From NCBI GenBank assembly GCA_947494445.1, contig CANLVD010000012.1, positions 1 through 64,000 on the forward strand: a DNA stretch of 64,000 bases. Reading direction: 5' to 3'. Within the stretch, counting starts at the first letter, position 1; every line of letters begins with the position of its first letter. Source of the DNA: an uncultured Paracoccaceae bacterium (GTDB lineage Bacteria; Pseudomonadota; Alphaproteobacteria; Rhodobacterales; Rhodobacteraceae). Below the pieces are notes generated by a model that saw nothing but the letters and a program-made list of their open reading frames with translations, did not search any database and was not told where the DNA came from. Below, piece after piece: positions 60,512 through 64,000 of this stretch. A program made the translations under genes and the position numbers.

Positions 60512-62654
60512 CGAAGCGGCTCAGGAACAATTGCCGGGCACGGCGGAAGATCTGCGCGCCGGCAGGCTCCAGCCCGTGATCAAGCCGGACATGCACGCGC
60601 GTGCCATAAGGCGTGCCTTCCAGCGCCTGCGGCAGCGAGATGTCGAAGACAAAGAGCGGCTCCATCGTCGTCATGCCCTGCTGATCGGTGGGATCGGTCA
60701 GGAACCGCCCGCCACCCGCCTGCCCCAGCGCCGGGTTCGGCAGGGCATTGAGCGCAGTCGGCACCGCACGCAAGAGCATCGCTTCATGGGTGTCTTCCAG
60801 AAAGCCTGCAAGCTTCAGTTCCACCTTGTCCACCCGGTCACGCACCAGCCCGATGTCGGCTTGTGGGACAACCATGCGGATATGCTCGGCTGACGCTGGC
60901 AGCACATAGCCGATCAGATCGCCCTCGGACAGAAAGCGCCCTTCAAGATCAGCGGGCGGCAGCGCAGGCTCGAACCGGCCTTCCAGCGGTGCGGTGATCG
61001 CCAGATCCAGCGCACGTGCCCGTTCCCGGTCAAGTTCAGCCTCGGCATCGCGCAATTCCAGCCGGGCGATGTCGACCGTGGCGCGGTCAGTCACCTCGGC
61101 CGCGGTCAGGCGCAACTGCAACTCCTGCCGCCGCTGGTCCAAAGCATCAATGCGCGCGTTCAGCGTCGGCTCGGTCATGGTCAGGAGGGTCTTGCCGGGC
61201 ATCACCACCTGCCCGCGCTGAACCGCTATATCGTCAATGAACCCCGATGTGCCCGCCCGCAGATAGGCAGTCTCCGGAAGCCAGATCACCCCTTCGGTGT
61301 CGGTCCGCAGAGGCAGCGGGATCAGGGCAAGAGCTGCAATCACCACGGCGATGGTCCCGAAGGTCCAGGCCTGCGCGCGCGCCCTCACCTTGCGCAACTG
61401 GGATGAGGTCAGCACATGGCGGATGTGCTTGAAGCTGGGTTTGATGATCGCGTTGAAAATCGACCAGAGCGCGATGCAGACCCCGATCACGAAATACGAA
61501 CTGGCCACGAACAGCGCGATCCCGATCATCACCGACATGCGGTAGACAAAGGCCGCGGGCGAATAGATTAGGAACCAGATGCGTTCACCCAAAGTGGCGT
61601 TCTTCTCGCGCAACTGCTTGGCGTTGAAAATGTATCGCTGGATAAGATGGCCATAAAACGCATTGGCCCGGTTCGACAGGTTCGGCACTTCGATCAGATC
61701 GGTGAAAATGTAGTAGCCGTCGAATTTTAGCAGCGGGTTGCCGTTGACCACGATGGTCGAGATGCCACCGATCATCACCAGATTGTAGGCCAGCGCCGAG
61801 ACAAAGCCGCTTTCCGCCCCGACCCAGACCAGAAGGGCCGCGGCGGCCACAAAGGTTTCGATGAAGATCCCGCCCGCACTCACAGCCGCGCGCCGCCATT
61901 TGTTGCGAAAGGCCGCGGCGGCTGAGGCATCGACGTATGGTACCGGAAAGAACACGAGGAACATGATGCCCATCTCGCGCACCTCCGCCCCCCAGCGTTT
62001 GGCCAGATATCCATGGGCCAGTTCGTGCAGCGCCTTGAGAAGCGGATAGGTCACCAGCGTGATGACAAGGTTTTCGGTCGCCAGCAGCCGGTCGGTGAAA
62101 TTCTGGGTCAGCGGCTCCCAGTTCATGAAGGCCGCGATCACGCCCGCGGCCACCACCACGAACCACAGCAACAGCCCGAACCAGCCGGTCAGCGGGCGTA
62201 CGAACGGCAATGTCTTGGTCAGAAACGCATCCGGGTCCCACAGCGGCACCCGGATCGAGACCGGGTTGGTCAGGTTCTGCTTCACGATCTGGCGGGACTG
62301 CTTGTTGTAGCGTTCCAGAAGCTCCGCCACATCGGGCGAGCCCTCATACTGGATCAGATCCTGCTGGTGCAGCTTGGACAGAAGCTGAATCACATCATCC
62401 TGCGAGGGCGCATCCGCGTCATGGGTCTCGGCCAGATCTTTCCACAGCGTGTCGATGTCGCGGGTGCCGTCGAATTGCCCGATCAGCATATAGGCACCCG
62501 GGGTGAAACGGTGGATCCGCCCGGCCCCGTGATCGTGCAGCACATACCATGGCTGGCCGCGATAGCGATGCCGGTGCACGGTGATATGGGCACGCAGCTT
62601 GGGCTTTAACTCCTTGACCCGGTACCAGATCGTGGACAGGAAGCTTTCAGACAT
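60504..62654 (-). CDS. PqqD-like/M50 site-2 protease/HlyD fusion protein
   Basis: The 716-aa protein has three parts. Residues 1-105 form a PqqD-like winged helix (VHRHRYRGQPWYVLHDHGAG). Residues 150-445 form an M50-type membrane protease with HELAHGYLAKRWG (metal motif, residue 210) and NPLLKFDGYY (residue 306). Residues 450-716 form a membrane-fusion adaptor with a biotinyl/lipoyl strand (AGTSGFIDDIAVQRGQVV) and a coiled coil. PqqD domains bind precursor peptides. The order suggests leader binding, cleavage and export in one chain. Its start is one base from the next gene. Confidence 0.88.
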   Translation of the reverse strand: MSESFLSTIWYRVKELKPKLRAHITVHRHRYRGQPWYVLHDHGAGRIHRFTPGAYMLIGQFDGTRDIDTLWKDLAETHDADAPSQDDVIQLLSKLHQQDLIQYEGSPDVAELLERYNKQSRQIVKQNLTNPVSIRVPLWDPDAFLTKTLPFVRPLTGWFGLLLWFVVVAAGVIAAFMNWEPLTQNFTDRLLATENLVITLVTYPLLKALHELAHGYLAKRWGAEVREMGIMFLVFFPVPYVDASAAAAFRNKWRRAAVSAGGIFIETFVAAAALLVWVGAESGFVSALAYNLVMIGGISTIVVNGNPLLKFDGYYIFTDLIEVPNLSNRANAFYGHLIQRYIFNAKQLREKNATLGERIWFLIYSPAAFVYRMSVMIGIALFVASSYFVIGVCIALWSIFNAIIKPSFKHIRHVLTSSQLRKVRARAQAWTFGTIAVVIAALALIPLPLRTDTEGVIWLPETAYLRAGTSGFIDDIAVQRGQVVMPGKTLLTMTEPTLNARIDALDQRRQELQLRLTAAEVTDRATVDIARLELRDAEAELDRERARALDLAITAPLEGRFEPALPPADLEGRFLSEGDLIGYVLPASAEHIRMVVPQADIGLVRDRVDKVELKLAGFLEDTHEAMLLRAVPTALNALPNPALGQAGGGRFLTDPTDQQGMTTMEPLFVFDISLPQALEGTPYGTRVHVRLDHGLEPAGAQIFRRARQLFLSRFGA

Positions 62655-62655
62655 C

Positions 62656-64000
62656 TCAGGGCTGCCAGGTCCAGGCGGTTTCGCGGGCCCAGTTGACCAG
62701 ACGCCGGGTCCAGGTCCAGACGATCAGCGCCTCACCAGCATCGATCTTGGCAACCCCTTCCATACCGGGGCGCAACCCGGTCAGGGGGGCTTCCAGCGTG
62801 GCCTCCACACGGAATGTGTTGATGCCCTCGCGCGGCTCGGCCACGGGCGTGATCCGGGTGACAGTGAAATCCAGACCCTCGTCAGGGCGGCCCGCTAGCG
62901 CCAGATGCCCGGTCTGGGCCTCCTGCACCCACCGCAGATCGCGTTCATCGACATAGATGTCAACGCGGAACCCCTCCAACGGGGCCACTTCGAACAGCAC
63001 TTCGCCCGGTTGCACAGGCGCGCCCAGCTTCTGGCTCAGGTCGCCATTGACCACGACACCCGCGATCGGGCTGATGATCTCGGTCCGGGCAAGCTGGGTT
63101 GAAGTGAGCGCAAGCTGCGCCCTTGCCTGCGCGATCTGAGCTTCCAGAAACGCCACCTGCGACCGTTCATACTGCGCCAGCGCATCCCGTTGCTGGGCGT
63201 CCAGTCGGTCAAGTTCCGAACGCCAGCGCAACTCTTCCAGCCGCAGATCGGTGGCATCCAGCCGGGCCAGAACCGCACCTTCCTCAACCGTGTCCCCTGC
63301 CCTGAAATCAGCCGTATCGACAAAGCCGTTGAAAGGCGCAACTGCGGCTCGCAAAACTTCACCCCGCAACACGCCATCAGCGCGAATGCGGAACGGTCCC
63401 TGAACCGTGGCGGCCAGCACCGCCAGCAGCGCAATCCCCAGTGTCAGCAGTTTCCAGCTCAGCCGACGCGGCCCGAGCACAACCCCAAGCGCATGCACCA
63501 GCGTGTCCCAGATCCGGCCGCCCAGCCAGCGGTGGGTCTTGCGTTTCAATTCCAGCACCGGCCCGACCAGAGCCGCCACGCTTTCCAGCGTCCGCCGGTC
63601 ATCCTCGGTGAACGGAGTGTCCGTGCGCCGCTCGATGGTGATAACGCCCACCGGACCGCTGTGCTCCTGCAAGGGTGTGGACAGGATGTGCTGGGTGCGC
63701 GTGGCCTTCACATGGTCCTGATGCGCAACCGAGATTGCCCGCGAAATGCTGGGCAAGGACGGCACTGCCACCGTGCCGTTCTGGTCAAACGCCTCCTCCA
63801 TCGTCGTCTCAAGGCTTTCCGCCACGGTGGAGCGTTTCTTGAACCACGCCGAATAGGACATCGCCATCAGCTTGATGCGCGGGCTGGTGTGCCGCTTGAT
63901 GATCATCCCGATGGAGATCTGGTCGCAGGCCATCATCGGTTGCAACGCGTTCACGATCGCCATGGCCGCCGGTTCGGGACGTTTGTGCTCACCGGCCAGC
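62656..64000 (-). CDS. GAF-HlyD membrane-fusion protein, 5' end beyond window
   Basis: The frame stays open to position 64000, so the gene begins further right. The visible N-terminal part resembles a GAF sensor domain (QHILSTPLQEHSGPVGVITI, SVAALVGPVLELK), then one membrane helix (LLTLGIALLAVLAATVQGP) and a HlyD-type adaptor with lipoyl halves and a coiled coil (ELRWRSELDRLDAQQRDALA, EIISPIAGVVVNGDLSQKLG). It is coupled to the M50-fusion gene (gap of 1 nt). A GAF domain on an adaptor suggests regulated export. Confidence 0.8.
   Translation of the reverse strand, partial: LAGEHKRPEPAAMAIVNALQPMMACDQISIGMIIKRHTSPRIKLMAMSYSAWFKKRSTVAESLETTMEEAFDQNGTVAVPSLPSISRAISVAHQDHVKATRTQHILSTPLQEHSGPVGVITIERRTDTPFTEDDRRTLESVAALVGPVLELKRKTHRWLGGRIWDTLVHALGVVLGPRRLSWKLLTLGIALLAVLAATVQGPFRIRADGVLRGEVLRAAVAPFNGFVDTADFRAGDTVEEGAVLARLDATDLRLEELRWRSELDRLDAQQRDALAQYERSQVAFLEAQIAQARAQLALTSTQLARTEIISPIAGVVVNGDLSQKLGAPVQPGEVLFEVAPLEGFRVDIYVDERDLRWVQEAQTGHLALAGRPDEGLDFTVTRITPVAEPREGINTFRVEATLEAPLTGLRPGMEGVAKIDAGEALIVWTWTRRLVNWARETAWTWQP

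Noticed and set aside
59012-60751. 579-codon plus-strand frame over the SecA-like gene
   Set aside because: The minus strand encodes the complete SecA motor motifs, so this frame is a shadow.
1-64000. tRNA, rRNA, transposase, integrase or riboswitch
   Set aside because: None was recognised by reading both strands; small RNAs cannot be excluded without a covariance-model search.

Overview
The window looks like a chromosomal segment of a marine alphaproteobacterium of the Rhodobacterales (Roseobacter group). The basis is the generally GC-rich coding, the gene repertoire (a CuyA-like lyase next to a QAT-family transporter, a homogentisate operon with a DUF2783 gene), and a dispersed extragenic element near 6.3 kb and 50.25 kb of a kind common in that group. 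No rRNA, tRNA, CRISPR array, transposase or integrase was recognised.

Layout. (1) 1-4.6 kb, minus strand: a fibre-like protein cut by the window edge and a very large baseplate-wedge protein of an extracellular contractile injection system (eCIS). (2) 4.7-6.4 kb: two small exported proteins. (3) 6.6-16.9 kb, minus strand: a sugar-acid catabolic operon. It holds a XylF/FrcA/XylH-like ABC importer, a two-subunit GMC dehydrogenase, an aldehyde dehydrogenase, an enolase-superfamily dehydratase/cycloisomerase, 2-keto-3-deoxygalactonate kinase and a frameshifted KDPGal aldolase, with a FadR-type GntR regulator upstream. (4) 17.4-27.7 kb: an envelope cluster with two TbpB-like lipoproteins and a Slam-like exporter, a degenerate trypsin-like protein, several secreted unknowns, and a peptidoglycan-binding protein with an FG/Q-rich tail. 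(5) 27.8-40.1 kb, minus strand: the eCIS core (gp25, PAAR, VgrG-like, LysM adaptor, DUF5908, two tube proteins, sheath, DUF4255 and others). It is fused without a gap to an upstream block encoding an ATPase-less amino-acid ABC permease pair, a methyltransferase and a prokaryotic glutamate-receptor-like channel. A DUF4157 (eCIS core domain) protein lies just upstream. (6) 40.9-47.4 kb: a LysR regulator diverging from a cysteate-lyase-like gene, a betaine-type ABC transporter and an alpha/beta hydrolase. (7) 47.6-50.2 kb: a more AT-rich stretch with an SDR, a DUF2798 protein, a LysR regulator and a membrane protein. (8) 50.3-58.5 kb: a copper P-type ATPase, a RES/Xre toxin-antitoxin pair, and homogentisate catabolism with a divergent MarR regulator. 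(9) 58.5-64 kb: a shortened SecA-like motor, a PqqD-like/M50 protease/HlyD fusion, and a GAF-HlyD protein that runs off the right edge.

The two most interesting systems are these. First, the eCIS operon appears to be co-transcribed with a ligand-gated-channel-like receptor and ABC permeases that lack an ATPase, and its sheath carries an inserted Ig/cadherin-like module. Second, the SecA-like/M50-HlyD/GAF-HlyD module lacks the parts of SecA needed for conventional translocation and may be an undescribed export or processing machine. The eCIS locus is also split: about 23 kb of metabolic and envelope genes separate gp25 from the baseplate and fibre genes.
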